Notes: a model not told the origin generated them from the sequence alone. A stretch of 64,000 nt of DNA from Bradyrhizobium ottawaense (GCF_002278135.3 NZ_CP029425.2:4812001-4876000); one strand, 5' to 3'. Shown: positions 36,162 through 46,567, numbered from the stretch's first letter. Made by a program: numbers and translations.

Positions 36162-36202
36162 GTCATCCCGGGGCGATGCGAAGCATCGAACCCGGGATCT
36201 CG
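36162..36202. repeat. Interspersed repeat, family B copy 2 (short)
   Basis: GTCATCCCGGGGCGATGCG then AAGCATCGAACCCGGGATCT, one base different from the matching part of copy 1 at 32629. Confidence 0.75.
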
Positions 36203-36219
36203 CGCGGCATTCTCCACTG

Positions 36220-36344
36220 CCGTAGGGTGGGCAAAGCGACTTGTCCGCCATAGCTCGAAGAGCGGCGGCGGAAGCGTGCCCACGACTTCTTGCTATCATG
36301 AACAGATGGTGGGCACGGCGCGGCGCGCCTTTGCCCACCCTACG
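36220..36344. repeat. Interspersed inverted-repeat element, family A copy 2
   Basis: CCGTAGGGTGGGCAAAGCG at the left, GCGTGCCCAC and GGTGGGCACGGCGC inside, CGCCTTTGCCCACCCTACG at the right; outer arms are nearly perfect complements. The stop codon of the MFS gene lies in the right arm. Confidence 0.85.
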
Positions 36345-37596
36345 ATCCTGCCTTCGCCGCCCCCAGCGTCCGCACCGCGATCGCCACGCAGACCACCATC
36401 AGCGCTGCCGCGAGCAGGAACGGTGCGCCGGGCAGATGCAGCGGCGCGCCCGCGCTGATGAAATAGGAAAAGGTCAGCGTGAACAGGAACGGGCCGACGA
36501 GCTGCGAGACGCTCTGCACGCTCGCGGTCGCGCCCTGGAGCTGGCCCTGCTGCTCGGCCGCGACCAGCCGCGTCATCAATGCCTGCGACGCGGCACCCGA
36601 GATGCCCCACAGCGCCAGAATGGGAATCCCGATCCAGGACAGCGGCCCGGTCGGCGCAGCGCCCAGGACGACGAAGCCGAGCGCGCCACAACACAGGCCC
36701 AGCAACAGCGCGTTCCGCTCGCCGAGCACGCGCACGATCGGGCCGATCGCAAGCCCCTGCACCACCATGGCGCAGATGCCGACCATCGCCAGCGTCAATC
36801 CCACGGTCTTGGAATCCCAACCGTAGCGATAGGTCGCATAGAGCACGAAGGTCGAGGGCAGCACGACATGTGCGACCTGCGCGATGAAATTGACGACGGA
36901 CAACGCAGCGAGCACTGCATTGGAGCGCAATAGGCGGAGCGCCCCGACCGGACTGGCGCTCCGCCAGCGGAACGGCGCGCGCTTGTCGGGCGCGAGCGAT
37001 TCCGGCAGGACGAACAGCCCATAGAGCGCATTGGCGAAGCTGAGGGCTGCCGACGCCCAGAACGGCAAGCGCGGATCGATATCGCCGAGCAGGCCGCCGA
37101 GCGCTGGCCCAAGAATGAATCCGGCGCCGAACGCCGCGCCAATCCGGCCGAAGACCGCCGCGCGCCGCTCCGGCGGCGTGATGTCGGCGATATAGGCAAA
37201 GGCCGTCGAGATGCTGGCCGAGGTGATGCCGGAGATGACGCGGCCGACGAACAACCACACCAGGGACGGCGCCAGCGCCATCAGCACGTAGTCGGCGGCA
37301 AGGCCGAAATTCGACAGCAACACCACCGGCCGCCGCCCGAAACGGTCCGACAGCGCGCCGAGCAACGGCGAGAACACGAACTGCATCAGCGCCCAGGCGG
37401 TGCCGAACAGGCCGAAGATGCGGGCGGCGTGGGCGGTATCGTTGTCGACGAAGCTCTCGATCAGCTTCGGCAGGATCGGCATGATCACGCCGAGCGCGAG
37501 CATGTCCAAGAGGATGGTGACGAAGATGAAGGCGACCGCGCCGCGCCTCGCCGGCACGGCGCCTTGCGCCGTCGCCTCGCCGGCGCCGTCACTCAC
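36340..37596 (-). CDS. MFS drug exporter, TetA/TCR-like
   Basis: 418 residues, twelve spans. The loop 2-3 motif [12 protein letters not shown] is the MFS signature, and the start [21 protein letters not shown] with [11 protein letters not shown] fits the 12-span TCR/Tet subgroup. Such proteins export tetracycline or other drugs by proton antiport; resistance is not implied without testing. Its first four bases overlap the end of der, so the two are translationally linked. Confidence 0.85.
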   Translation of the reverse strand: MSDGAGEATAQGAVPARRGAVAFIFVTILLDMLALGVIMPILPKLIESFVDNDTAHAARIFGLFGTAWALMQFVFSPLLGALSDRFGRRPVVLLSNFGLAADYVLMALAPSLVWLFVGRVISGITSASISTAFAYIADITPPERRAAVFGRIGAAFGAGFILGPALGGLLGDIDPRLPFWASAALSFANALYGLFVLPESLAPDKRAPFRWRSASPVGALRLLRSNAVLAALSVVNFIAQVAHVVLPSTFVLYATYRYGWDSKTVGLTLAMVGICAMVVQGLAIGPIVRVLGERNALLLGLCCGALGFVVLGAAPTGPLSWIGIPILALWGISGAASQALMTRLVAAEQQGQLQGATASVQSVSQLVGPFLFTLTFSYFISAGAPLHLPGAPFLLAAALMVVCVAIAVRTLGAAKAGS

Positions 37597-38975
37597 GACG
37601 GGCGCTTGCGCTTGTGCGCGAAGGGATTGGCCTTTTCACGGAGAGTAATGCGCACCGGCGTGCCCGGCAGTTCGAAAGTCTCGCGCATGGAATTGATGAG
37701 GTAGCGCAGATAGGACTGCGGCACCGCGTCCGCGCGCGAGCAGAACAGTACAAAGCTCGGCGGGCGCGCCTTGGTCTGCGTGATGTAATTGAGCTTGAGC
37801 CGTCGGCCGGACACGGCGGGCGGCGGATTGGCCTGGACAGCCTGCTCGAACCAGCGGTTCAACGCCGAAGTCGACACGCGCCGGTTCCAGAGCGCGTAGG
37901 CGTCCTGGATTGCCTGCATCAGCCGATCGATGCCCTCGCCCATCAGGCCCGAGACCGCGACGATCGGCACGCCCTTGATCTGCGGCAGCCAATGGTCGGC
38001 ATCGCGGCGCAGGCCCGAGATCGCGCCGCCCCCCTTGCTCTCCATCAGGTCCCATTTGTTGACGGCGAGCACGACCGCGCGGCCCTCGCGTTCGATCAGA
38101 TCGGCGATGCGCAAATCCTGCTCCTCGAAGCGGTTCTGCGAATCCATCATCATCACGACGACTTCGGCAAAACGGACCGCACGCAGGGCGTCGGCGACGG
38201 AGAGCTTTTCCAGCTTCTCCTCGATGCGGGAGCGCCGGCGGAGACCGGCGGTATCGAACACGCGAAACTCGCGGCCCTTCCAGTTGATCTCGACCGCGAT
38301 GGAATCGCGCGTGGTGCCGGCCTCCGGGCTCGTCAGCAGGCGTTCCTCGCCGAGCAGATGGTTGATCAGCGTCGACTTGCCGGCATTGGGCCGGCCGACG
38401 ATGGCGACCCGGATCGGGCGCGTCGCGGCCTCTTCCTCGGTGAGCGGCTCGTCGTCCTCGGTCTCGTCGTCGTCGACGGGCTCCGGCATCAGCTTGGCGA
38501 GTTCATCGTAGAGCTCGCCCATGCCTTCGCCATGCTCGGCCGAGATCTGGATGGGATCGCCGAGGCCGAGTGCAAAGGATTCCATCGCGCCGGCATCGCC
38601 GTGCTTGCCCTCGCTCTTGTTGGCAACCAGCAGCACGGGCTTGTTGGCCTTGCGGGCGAAATCGGCGAAGGCGCGGTCGGTGGGCGTGAGGCCGACGCGG
38701 GCATCGATGACGAAGAACAGCGCGTCGGCCTGCGCGATCGCGGTCTCGGTCTGCTCCTGCATGCGCGCGGTCAGCGAGCCCTTGGCGCCCTCGTCGAGGC
38801 CGGCGGTATCGATGATGGTGAATTCGAGATCGCCGAGCCTCGCCTCACCCTCGCGGCGGTCGCGGGTGACGCCCGGCAGGTCGTCGACGAGCGCGAGCTT
38901 CTGTCCGACCAGGCGGTTGAACAGCGTCGATTTGCCGACATTGGGCCGGCCGATAATGGCAATCGTGAAGGACAT
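37593..38975 (-). CDS. der: Ribosome assembly GTPase Der (EngA)
   Basis: 460 residues with two GTPase domains in tandem (G1 GRPNVGKST at 8-16 and GRPNAGKST near 195-203) and the C-terminal KH-like domain ([16 protein letters not shown]). Needed for 50S subunit maturation. An acidic linker [19 protein letters not shown] joins the domains. Transcribed behind the YfgM-like and lipoprotein genes. Confidence 0.97.
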   Translation of the reverse strand: MSFTIAIIGRPNVGKSTLFNRLVGQKLALVDDLPGVTRDRREGEARLGDLEFTIIDTAGLDEGAKGSLTARMQEQTETAIAQADALFFVIDARVGLTPTDRAFADFARKANKPVLLVANKSEGKHGDAGAMESFALGLGDPIQISAEHGEGMGELYDELAKLMPEPVDDDETEDDEPLTEEEAATRPIRVAIVGRPNAGKSTLINHLLGEERLLTSPEAGTTRDSIAVEINWKGREFRVFDTAGLRRRSRIEEKLEKLSVADALRAVRFAEVVVMMMDSQNRFEEQDLRIADLIEREGRAVVLAVNKWDLMESKGGGAISGLRRDADHWLPQIKGVPIVAVSGLMGEGIDRLMQAIQDAYALWNRRVSTSALNRWFEQAVQANPPPAVSGRRLKLNYITQTKARPPSFVLFCSRADAVPQSYLRYLINSMRETFELPGTPVRITLREKANPFAHKRKRPS

Positions 38976-39025
38976 CGGTCATTCGTGCGCTGCCGGGGCT
39001 GCGCCTGTCAATGCAGGTGGAATTA

Positions 39026-39574
39026 TTAGCGCGAGAAGCTGCCGCTCGGCAGCGGCGCCGGGAAGCCGCCCTGCGTCTGCTGCTGCGTGGTCTGGGTCGG
39101 TTGCGCCTGCTGGACCGGCTGATCTGGCGGCGGTGCGGTGGTGCGCTTGCGGACGATCTTGTGCTTGGGCGGCGGAGCGGCCGTGGCCGGCGCCGCCTCC
39201 GGCTGGGCCTCGCCGTCAACTTCGCCGGCGGGCGCCTCCGCGGGCGCGACGGCTGCGGCGGCCGGCTGCCTTGTCTTCTTTGCGTGGGCTCCCTTCGCCG
39301 GCTTGGCCTCGGGCGGCGGCTCGGCGGGCAAAGCCGCGACGGCAGGTGCGTTCGGATCGGGCTGCTGCTGAGCGCCCTTGTACATGTCCTTCGGGACGCC
39401 CTGCTCGAGGCCCGGCACGCCCTCCGGGAAGACCGGCTTGCGGTCGCCCGGCAGCTTCTTCTTGGTGTCGAGGAAGTCGAGCATGTCGCTTGGATCGAAG
39501 CTGGAGCAGCCGCCCAGGACACCCGTGAAGGCGATCAGGACGGCGGCTGCGATCAAGCGTGGCGTACGGCGCAT
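39026..39574 (-). CDS. Pro/Ala/Gln-rich lipoprotein
   Basis: 182-residue lipoprotein precursor; the lipobox is LGGC in FTGVLGGCSSFDPS, so Cys23 or so would be lipidated. The mature part is short and dominated by Pro, Ala and Gln, with one more ordered stretch (FPEGVPGLEQGVPKDMYKG). It occupies the slot between yfgM and der where E. coli has bamB, but shows no beta-propeller repeats. Role unknown; an outer-membrane or Bam-associated part is conceivable from position only. Confidence 0.7.
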   Translation of the reverse strand: MRRTPRLIAAAVLIAFTGVLGGCSSFDPSDMLDFLDTKKKLPGDRKPVFPEGVPGLEQGVPKDMYKGAQQQPDPNAPAVAALPAEPPPEAKPAKGAHAKKTRQPAAAAVAPAEAPAGEVDGEAQPEAAPATAAPPPKHKIVRKRTTAPPPDQPVQQAQPTQTTQQQTQGGFPAPLPSGSFSR

Positions 39575-39622
39575 CTTGTGTGTCTCGTTTACGTCAGAGG
39601 GCCCGTCGTCAGCTCTTTTTGC

Positions 39623-40276
39623 TCAGCTCTTGGCGACGGGCGGAAGCAGGGCCTGGAGCGCCTCGGCGCGCGAGCGCAGGCCGGGCGGCGTTTCGCCGTC
39701 CTCGCTAATCGCGTCGAGCCATTTGCGGGCCGCGGTCATGTCGTTGTTGCGCCAGGCCGACAGCGCCAGCATCTCGCGGGCACTGTGGCGGAAGGTCGAT
39801 TTGGGCGCTGCGGAAGGCTCGAGCCGCTGCTGCATGTCGGCATAGGACGCGCTGTCGAGCAGCAGGCCGGCGGCGCGGACCTTGGCCAGATCCTGCCACT
39901 CACCGCCGACGCTGCGGTCGGCAGCGATGTCGTCATACATCTTGGCGGCAGCCTTGGCGTCGCGGGGCGCCGCCTCGGCCGCGGCACGCAGCCGCGCCAG
40001 GGTGCGATAGCCCGACGGCGCCTTGGCGGCGAGCTCGGTGAAGGCGGCCTCGGCCTCGGCATGCTTGTCCTGGTCGGACAGCTCGGCGGCCTTCTCGAAG
40101 GCGGCGCCGGCCTCGGCGGCCTTCCTGGCCTCCAGATACTGATACCCGCGCCAGCCGCCGACGCCGGCCACAACCAGCACCATCAGGGCGATGAAGTAGA
40201 TCGAATATCTATCCCACAGCTTCTTGAGCTGTTCGCGACGTACTTCCTCGTCGACTTCGTTAAATAATTCAGACAC
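39623..40276 (-). CDS. YfgM-like tetratricopeptide membrane protein
   Basis: 217 residues: a cytoplasmic N-terminus (MSELFNEVDEEVRREQLKKLW), one span (YFIALMVLVVAGVGGW), and a periplasmic helical domain of TPR-like repeats. YfgM in E. coli binds the SecYEG translocon and the chaperone network. First of the yfgM-lipoprotein-der series. Confidence 0.82.
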   Translation of the reverse strand: MSELFNEVDEEVRREQLKKLWDRYSIYFIALMVLVVAGVGGWRGYQYLEARKAAEAGAAFEKAAELSDQDKHAEAEAAFTELAAKAPSGYRTLARLRAAAEAAPRDAKAAAKMYDDIAADRSVGGEWQDLAKVRAAGLLLDSASYADMQQRLEPSAAPKSTFRHSAREMLALSAWRNNDMTAARKWLDAISEDGETPPGLRSRAEALQALLPPVAKS

Positions 40277-40443
40277 TTATGCTAATCCCATGCCCATCCG
40301 GGTACGCGCGCGGAAGCGTTCGCGTCAGGAATCCCGTCCCCCACGTGGCGGCGAGGTACCCTAACGATATGGCGCTGGCAAGGCAAAGCGAGCCCGATCA
40401 AGGCGTTAACCACCCGGGAGAGCCCGGATGGCGCCTGCCCGGC

Positions 40444-42036
40444 TCAAGGGCCCAGGAGCTCCCGGAGCTGCCGCTTCAGCACCTTGCCGTTGGCATTGCG
40501 CGGCAGCGGGTCCGGCGTGATCGCCATGGTCTCGGGAACCTTGTAGTCGGACAGACGCTCGGCGCACCAAGCCCGTAAGTCGCTGTCGGCGACCGGGCTG
40601 CGTGTCACCACCACGGCGTGGACGCGCTCGCCCAGCACCGGGCACGCCTTGGCGATGATCGCGCTCTCGATCACCGCGGGATGGCCGGCCAGCACGGATT
40701 CGACCTCGGCCGAATAGATCTTCAGGCCGCCGCGATTGATCATGTCCTTCTGCCGGTCGAACACCCGGACGAACCCGTCCGCATCGACCGAGCCGAGATC
40801 GCCGGAGTGCCAGAATCCGCTGGTGAAGCTTTCGGCGGTCGCCTTCGGGTTGTTCCAGTAGCCTTTGATGACGGAGGCGCTCTGGATCCAGAGCTCGCCG
40901 ATCTCGCCATGGGCCAGCTCACGCCCGTCCGGATCCATCGCGACGATGCGCGCGCCGGGACACGGCAGGCCGACGCTGTCGATGTGGCTCTCGGTCAGCT
41001 CGCCCGGCATGATCGTCGAGGGGGACGTCGTCTCGGTCGAACCGTAGCAGTTCATCAGCTTCAGGCCGGGAATCGTCGCCTTGAGCTTCTCGATGGTCGC
41101 GACCGGCATCGGCGCGCCGCCGAAGCCGCCGATGCGCCAGCTCGACAGATCGTAGCTGTCGAAATCCGGCTGCAGCAGGCAGAGATTGTACATCGCCGGC
41201 ACCATCACCGTGTAGGTGACCCGCTCGCGCGCGGCGAGCTTGAGGTAATCGGCGGCCTTGAACTCCGGCATGATGATCAGCGCTCCGCCACAGCGGATCA
41301 TGGTCGTGATGTTGGCGACGACGCCGGTGACATGGCCGAGAGGTACTGCCGCGATCGAGCGATCCGCCTGCGTCAATTGCAGGCAGGACGCGAACACCAT
41401 CGAGGAATGGACGATGTTGCAATGGGCCAGCATCGCGCCCTTCGGCTTGCCTGTGGTGCCCGAGGTGTAGAGGATCATCGCCGTGTCCTCTTCGCTCACC
41501 TCGACCGGCGCTGGCGCCGGCGGATTGTCGGCGAGCGCGGCGAAGCGCGAGCGAGCCGGATCGTCGTCGACGGCGATGCGATGGATCACATCGGGCACCT
41601 CCTGCGCATCGGGCAGCCGCTCTGCGAGCCCTGCTTCGTGGATCAGGATCCTGGCGCCGCAATCGGCGAGGACATAGGCGATCTCCGGCTTCTGCTGGCG
41701 CGTGCTGAGCAGCACCGTGACCAGCCCCTCATGCGCGGCGGCAAACAGCAGCAGCGGAAATGCGATGCGGTTGCCGAGCAGGATCGCGACGCGGTCGCCG
41801 CGCTGCAGGCCAAGCTTGCGGAAGCCCGCGGCGATCTGCGCTGCCTGCTCCACGGCCTGCCGCCAGCTCAGCCGGACATTGCCTGCGATCAGCGCCTCGC
41901 CATCGGCATTGCGGGCGCGGGCTTGCGCGATCATCTCCCACACGCTCGCCGGCCGGTCGCAAAAGGCCGGCACCACCCGATCGCCAAAGCGCGCCTCGAA
42001 CCGCATCGGCGGGATCTGAGATTGCGACCAGTCCAT
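40444..42036 (-). CDS. AMP-forming acyl-CoA synthetase
   Basis: 530 residues of the ANL superfamily. AMP-binding motif MILYTSGTTGKPKGAM near 187, NCYGSTETTSP near 330, and the C-terminal hinge and Lys region (GKVLKRQLREL) are complete. It activates a carboxylic acid to its CoA ester. Chain length cannot be read; the closest look is to medium-chain or aryl acid ligases. Stands alone, 73 bases after the NnrU gene. Confidence 0.9.
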   Translation of the reverse strand: MDWSQSQIPPMRFEARFGDRVVPAFCDRPASVWEMIAQARARNADGEALIAGNVRLSWRQAVEQAAQIAAGFRKLGLQRGDRVAILLGNRIAFPLLLFAAAHEGLVTVLLSTRQQKPEIAYVLADCGARILIHEAGLAERLPDAQEVPDVIHRIAVDDDPARSRFAALADNPPAPAPVEVSEEDTAMILYTSGTTGKPKGAMLAHCNIVHSSMVFASCLQLTQADRSIAAVPLGHVTGVVANITTMIRCGGALIIMPEFKAADYLKLAARERVTYTVMVPAMYNLCLLQPDFDSYDLSSWRIGGFGGAPMPVATIEKLKATIPGLKLMNCYGSTETTSPSTIMPGELTESHIDSVGLPCPGARIVAMDPDGRELAHGEIGELWIQSASVIKGYWNNPKATAESFTSGFWHSGDLGSVDADGFVRVFDRQKDMINRGGLKIYSAEVESVLAGHPAVIESAIIAKACPVLGERVHAVVVTRSPVADSDLRAWCAERLSDYKVPETMAITPDPLPRNANGKVLKRQLRELLGP

Positions 42037-42108
42037 CGAAGGGCCCTCGGCTTGTTGCTCTTATTGCCTTCCGCGCATGGACATCGGGTTTCGTCTTGTG
42101 CTGACCGG

Positions 42109-42693
42109 CTAGACCCCGATCACGGGAACACCGATCACGACCGGATGGAACGCGAAGGCCAGCGCGAGATAGGCGACGACGCCGACGACGATCGCAATCA
42201 GATCATTGCTGACGCCGCCCACAGGGATCGGCGGGCCACCGCTATCGGTGCGATGCTTGAGCGAAATGCGGTCGTATACCGCCCAGCCCAGGAACGAGCC
42301 GAACAGGATGATGGAGCCGAGATCGCCGTTGGCGAGCAGATGCGCCGCCGCCCACAGCTTGATGCCGGCCAGCATCGGATGCTTCAGCGTCGCGTAGATG
42401 CGGCCGCGCAGATAAGAGGCAACCACCAGGATGACCGCGGGCAGCATCAGCGCGAGCGTGATGTGCTTCATCGCCTTCGGCGGATACCAGACGTCGATCC
42501 AGCCGGAGCTGCGGTAATGGGCAAAGCCCCAGATGATCAACGCGAGCCCCGCGAGCGAGACCACGGCATAGAGGATCTTGTAGGTCCCCTCGCCCAGCCT
42601 TGCGATTGCCTGCGCGCGCGCCTCACGTTTGGTGGTGAACACATGGGTCGCAAAAAACAGCGCAAGCCCCAGGATCATGACCAGCAGACCCAC
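42109..42693 (-). CDS. NnrU family membrane protein
   Basis: 194 residues, five or six spans; the family's conserved GFAHYRSSGW and KHPMLAGIKLWAAAHLLANGDLGS are clear. NnrU was first found with denitrification genes in Rhodobacter; plant relatives are 15-cis-zeta-carotene isomerase. No denitrification gene is in this window, so the link is not claimed. Confidence 0.87.
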   Translation of the reverse strand: MGLLVMILGLALFFATHVFTTKREARAQAIARLGEGTYKILYAVVSLAGLALIIWGFAHYRSSGWIDVWYPPKAMKHITLALMLPAVILVVASYLRGRIYATLKHPMLAGIKLWAAAHLLANGDLGSIILFGSFLGWAVYDRISLKHRTDSGGPPIPVGGVSNDLIAIVVGVVAYLALAFAFHPVVIGVPVIGV

Positions 42694-42764
42694 GACATCC
42701 TCCCCCGTAAAGCAGCCCCCGCCAATGGCGTATCATCGATTGGCCGCGGGTCGCAACTCGCGCG

Positions 42765-43343
42765 CTACTGAGCGACCTGCCGATTGTCGACATACCGGAT
42801 CGCGATCGGCCGCCCGGCCAGGGCGCCGGCGAGCCCGCCAGTGAATTTCAGCGGCAGGCAGGCATTCAGCGATGCGTTGATCGCCTTCAGATACGTCGTG
42901 CGGGTGTCGGCGGGGACGCCGGCGGTCGCGAATGTGAGGCGCGGCGGGCCGATCAGGCCTCCGGCCCTGTTGAAGCTGAAACGCACCGACATCTGCATGC
43001 CCGCGCGCGCATTGTCCGATGGCGGCGACCAGCAGCTACGCAACTCGGCGAAGAGGTCGCCGATCGTGTCGAGATCGTGATCGGGCTTTTGGTATTTGGC
43101 GCGATCGGCCTCTGGTGGGACGCTTTGGATGGTGAGCTGGAGATTCTGGCCGTAGGGATAGTCAATCTCGGGAATGCAGGGACCGGGCTCGAGCGGGCTG
43201 CAATAGGACGGCGTGCAGGGGCGGCCGTCGAGCACGCTGCAGGGCTCGTGCGCGAACGGGATCGGATTGATCTGCCGCGGCCTCGCGTCGGCAGCGATCG
43301 TAGAGATCGCCAATAGGATGAAAACGAGGATGCCGCGCCACAT
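42765..43343 (-). CDS. Secreted protein with TonB-C-like end, uncharacterised
   Basis: From the ATG at 43343 the product is about 192 residues with a signal peptide (MWRGILVFILLAISTIAADA). The mature part starts with a Cys-rich section (EPCSVLDGRPCTPSYCSPLEP) and ends in a domain resembling those that follow proline linkers in TonB-like proteins (MQMSVRFSFNRAGGLIGPPR). Other starts (GTG near 43364, ATG at 43388) are possible; no ribosome site decides it. Function unknown. Confidence 0.6.
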   Translation of the reverse strand: MWRGILVFILLAISTIAADARPRQINPIPFAHEPCSVLDGRPCTPSYCSPLEPGPCIPEIDYPYGQNLQLTIQSVPPEADRAKYQKPDHDLDTIGDLFAELRSCWSPPSDNARAGMQMSVRFSFNRAGGLIGPPRLTFATAGVPADTRTTYLKAINASLNACLPLKFTGGLAGALAGRPIAIRYVDNRQVAQ

Positions 43344-43443
43344 GATGCGAGTTCGCGATGTCACTTCGACAAAAGTGGCATCGTCCATGCACGCGTCAAG
43401 CCCGCGCGCGTTCACATGCTCGCGCGCAAGATGAGGCGCCGCC

Positions 43444-45066
43444 CTACCCCTTCTTCTTGACGTCCTTGACGTTGGTGAACTCGATGCCCTCGGCGCGCTC
43501 CTTGGTGTAGCCGAGATAGAATTCGTTCCTCGCCAGGTACACGGGATCGCCGTCGACGTCGTCAGCGATGCTGGAGGTATTGGCGGCGATGAAGGTGTCG
43601 AGCTTCTTGCGGTCCTCCGAGGAGACCCAGCGCGCGAGCTGGAATTCGCTGACCTCGAACTCGACCGGCAATGAATACTCGGCCTCCAGCCGCGCCTTCA
43701 GCACGTCGAGCTGGAGCGCGCCGACGACACCGACCAGCGCCGGCGCTCCGTCGCGCGGGCGGAACACCTGCACCACGCCCTCTTCCGACATCTGCTGCAG
43801 CGCTTCCTTCAGCTTCTTAGCCTTCATCGCGTCGGTGAGACGGACGCGGCGAACGATTTCCGGCGCAAAGCTCGGCACCCCGACGAAGTTGAAATCCTCG
43901 CCTTCGGTCAGCGTGTCGCCGATGCGCAGCGTGCCGTGATTGGGAATGCCGACGACGTCGCCAGCGAAGGCTTCATCCGCGACCGAGCGGTCCTGCGCGA
44001 AGAAGAATTGCGGGCTCGACAGCGGCATGCTCTTGCCGGTACGAACCAGCTTGGCCTTCATGCCGCGGCTGAGCTTGCCCGAGCAGAGGCGCGCGAAGGC
44101 GATGCGGTCGCGGTGGTTCGGATCCATATTGGCCTGGATCTTGAACACGAAGGCGCTCATGCGCGGATCGGTGGCCTCGACCTTGCGCTGGTCGCTGTCC
44201 TGCGCGCGCGGCTCCGGCGCGAACTTGCCAAGGCCTTCCAGGAGGTCGCCGACGCCGAAATTGCGCAGCGCGCTGCCGAAATAGACCGGCGTCAGGTGGC
44301 CCTCGCGGAACGCGTCGAGCTCGAACGGTTTTGACGCTTCGGTGACGAGCTCGAGCTCGTCCTTGACCGCGGAGACGTCGAGATTGGCGTTGAGCTTGGC
44401 GAGCTCGGCGATCTCGATCTGCTGCGCCGCGCCGGTCTTGGCGCCGCCGCCTTCGAGCAGGCGCACGCCGCCATTCACGACGTCGTAGGTGCCGAGGAAG
44501 TCGCGGCCGCGTCCGACTGGCCAAGTCATCGGCGTGGTGTCGAGCGCCAGCGTCTTCTCGATCTCGTCGAGCAGCTCGAACACGTCGCGGCTCTCGCGAT
44601 CCATCTTGTTGATGAAGGTGATGATCGGGATATCCCGAAGACGACACACCTCGAACAGCTTTCGGGTGCGCGCCTCGATGCCCTTGGCGGCGTCGATCAC
44701 CATCACGGCGGAATCGACCGCCGTGAGGGTGCGATAGGTATCTTCCGAAAAGTCCTCGTGGCCCGGCGTGTCCAGGAGGTTGAACACGAGGCCCTCGAAC
44801 TCGAAGGTCATCACCGAGGTCACGACCGAGATGCCGCGCTCGCGCTCGATCTTCATCCAGTCCGATCGCGTGTTGCGCCGCTCGCCCTTGGCTTTGACCT
44901 GACCGGCGAGATTGATGGCGCCGCCGAACAGCAGCAGCTTTTCGGTCAGCGTGGTCTTGCCGGCGTCGGGATGGGAGATGATCGCAAACGTGCGCCGCCG
45001 CGCCACTTCAGCGGCAAGCGGGGAACGGGCCGGCGATTCGGCTGTGGTGATGGCGATGTCGGACAT
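43444..45066 (-). CDS. prfC: Peptide chain release factor 3
   Basis: 540-residue translational GTPase that recycles RF1 and RF2. G1 [13 protein letters not shown]2 ERGISV, G3 DTPGHEDF and G4 NKMD are present, and the C-terminal domains match RF3 ([16 protein letters not shown]). Divergent from the guanidine exporter with a shared control region of about 105 bases before the riboswitch. Confidence 0.95.
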   Translation of the reverse strand: MSDIAITTAESPARSPLAAEVARRRTFAIISHPDAGKTTLTEKLLLFGGAINLAGQVKAKGERRNTRSDWMKIERERGISVVTSVMTFEFEGLVFNLLDTPGHEDFSEDTYRTLTAVDSAVMVIDAAKGIEARTRKLFEVCRLRDIPIITFINKMDRESRDVFELLDEIEKTLALDTTPMTWPVGRGRDFLGTYDVVNGGVRLLEGGGAKTGAAQQIEIAELAKLNANLDVSAVKDELELVTEASKPFELDAFREGHLTPVYFGSALRNFGVGDLLEGLGKFAPEPRAQDSDQRKVEATDPRMSAFVFKIQANMDPNHRDRIAFARLCSGKLSRGMKAKLVRTGKSMPLSSPQFFFAQDRSVADEAFAGDVVGIPNHGTLRIGDTLTEGEDFNFVGVPSFAPEIVRRVRLTDAMKAKKLKEALQQMSEEGVVQVFRPRDGAPALVGVVGALQLDVLKARLEAEYSLPVEFEVSEFQLARWVSSEDRKKLDTFIAANTSSIADDVDGDPVYLARNEFYLGYTKERAEGIEFTNVKDVKKKG

Positions 45067-45171
45067 GGCGGGAGCGTGTGGCAGGGAAAACGGGCCTGAT
45101 CAAGCCTCATTTGGTGATTGCGGAGCCTCCCGGCCAGCCCCATATCGGCCTTGGCCATACTGGCCTTGGGA

Positions 45172-45241
45172 GGAGGACGGCCTCCCCAGCCCATCAGCAC
45201 GTCAGCCGCGGGGACGACCCTGCCTTGAATGGAGGGTCGTC
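45172..45241 (+). promoter_or_regulatory. Guanidine-II (mini-ykkC) riboswitch
   Basis: Two hairpins with ACGR tetraloops: P1 GGAGG-ACGG-CCTCC (45172-45185) and P2 GCGGGG-ACGA-CCCTGC (45208-45223, one G-U pair), joined by a 22-base linker. This is the guanidine-II layout. The loop and right arm of P2, GACGACCCT (45213-45221), can alternatively pair over 9 bases with AGGGTCGTC (45233-45241), which holds part of the ribosome site next to the start codon. Ligand-stabilised P2 would free that site, giving an ON switch of translation. The folding is read from complementarity; ligand binding is established knowledge for the class. Confidence 0.85.
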
Positions 45242-45556
45242 ATGGCCTGGAGCATCCTGTTCGTCGCGGGCCTTCTCGAGATCACCTGGGCGATCGGCCT
45301 GAAATACACCGAGGGCTTTACCAGGCTTGTTCCGTCCGTCGTCACGCTCGTGGCCATGGCCGGCAGCGTCATCCTGCTCGGGCTCGCGCTCAAATCCCTG
45401 CCCGTTGGAACCGCCTATGCGGTCTGGACCGGCATCGGCGCGGTCGGCACCGCAACACTGGGCATCATCCTGTTCGGCGAGCCGGCCACGGCCCTCCGCC
45501 TTGCCAGCATCGGACTGATCGTCGCCGGGATCGTCGGGCTGAAGCTCGTTACTTGA
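45242..45556 (+). CDS. sugE: Guanidinium exporter, SMR family (Gdx/SugE)
   Basis: 104 residues, four spans. The SugE/Gdx subtype pattern [19 protein letters not shown] is present, with the essential Glu in span 1 and [21 protein letters not shown] in span 3. These dual-topology dimers export guanidinium by proton antiport. A guanidine-II riboswitch directly upstream strongly supports the assignment. Its stop codon overlaps the end of the convergent phosphate transporter gene. Confidence 0.93.
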   Translation: MAWSILFVAGLLEITWAIGLKYTEGFTRLVPSVVTLVAMAGSVILLGLALKSLPVGTAYAVWTGIGAVGTATLGIILFGEPATALRLASIGLIVAGIVGLKLVT

Positions 45557-46556
45557 CCAAGATCTTGACCGCCCACCAGGTCAGCGCCGCCACGATGGCC
45601 GAGGCCGGGATCGTGATCACCCAGGCGTAGACGATCGAGCTGGCAACGTTCCAGCGCACCGCCGAGACGCGGCGGGCGGCACCGACGCCGACGATGGCGC
45701 CGGTGATGGTGTGCGTGGTGGAGACGGGAACCCCGAGATAGGTTGCCATGAACAAAGTCGCGGCCCCGCCGGTCTCGGCGCAAAAGCCCTGCATCGGGGT
45801 CAATTTGGTGATGCGCAGGCCCATGGTGCGGACGATGCGCCAGCCGCCCATCAGGGTGCCCAGCGCCATCGCCGCCTGGCAGGACAGCACCACCCAGAAC
45901 GGCACCGAGAAGTCGCTGCCCAGATGGCCCTGCGAATAGAGCAGCACCGCGATGATGCCCATGGTCTTCTGCGCGTCGTTACCGCCATGGCCGAGCGAAT
46001 AGAGCGAGGCGGAGGCGAATTGCAGGATACGGAAGGCGCGATCGACCGCGAAAGGCGTCGAGCGCACCGAGGCCCAGGACACGATCGCCACCAGCATCAT
46101 CGCGAGCAGGAAGCCGATCAGCGGCGACAGCACGATCGCCAGCACCGTCTTGGTCAATCCGCTCCACACCGCAGCCGAGATCCCGGCCTTGGCCATGCCG
46201 CCGCCGACGAGCCCGCCGATCAGCGCATGCGAGGACGAGGACGGGATGCCGAGCGCCCAGGTCACGAGGTTCCAGACGATGGCGCCGACCAGGGCCGCGA
46301 AGATCACCTGGGCATCGACGATCGAGGGATCGATGATGCCGGTGCCGATGGTCTGGGCGACGTGCAGGCCGAACACCATGAAGGCGACGAAATTGAAGAA
46401 CGCGGCCCAGAACACAGCGAATTGCGGCCGCAGCACGCGGGTCGAGACAATGGTCGCGATCGAATTGGCGGCATCGTGCAGGCCGTTCAGGAAATCGAAC
46501 AGCAGCGCGACGGCGATCAAGCCGACCAGGACGGGAAGACCCAACGCGGCATCCAC
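45549..46556 (-). CDS. pit: Low-affinity inorganic phosphate transporter, PiT family
   Basis: 335 residues, about ten spans. Both PiT repeats are visible: [21 protein letters not shown] near the start and [14 protein letters not shown] in the second half, plus [18 protein letters not shown] and [16 protein letters not shown]. Starts with GTG at 46556 after AGGACAGG; a longer open frame upstream is the antisense-like extension into the DUF47 gene. Follows DUF47 by 11 bases, matching the orfA-pit operon of Sinorhizobium meliloti. Confidence 0.93.
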   Translation of the reverse strand: MDAALGLPVLVGLIAVALLFDFLNGLHDAANSIATIVSTRVLRPQFAVFWAAFFNFVAFMVFGLHVAQTIGTGIIDPSIVDAQVIFAALVGAIVWNLVTWALGIPSSSSHALIGGLVGGGMAKAGISAAVWSGLTKTVLAIVLSPLIGFLLAMMLVAIVSWASVRSTPFAVDRAFRILQFASASLYSLGHGGNDAQKTMGIIAVLLYSQGHLGSDFSVPFWVVLSCQAAMALGTLMGGWRIVRTMGLRITKLTPMQGFCAETGGAATLFMATYLGVPVSTTHTITGAIVGVGAARRVSAVRWNVASSIVYAWVITIPASAIVAALTWWAVKILVK

Positions 46557-46567
46557 AGCGGCCTGTC

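Noticed and set aside
36340..37596. Calling the MFS gene a tetracycline-resistance gene
   Set aside because: Subfamily similarity alone does not establish substrate, and there is no adjacent tetR-type regulator.
40277..40443. Spacer between the YfgM-like gene and the acyl-CoA synthetase examined for small RNA genes
   Set aside because: No stable hairpin with a T-run and no coding signal could be shown by eye.
40618..42771. 717-codon rightward frame antisense to the acyl-CoA synthetase and NnrU genes
   Set aside because: Unusually long, but its composition (Arg, His, Asp, Gly) is that of an antisense shadow, and both sense genes have complete conserved motifs.
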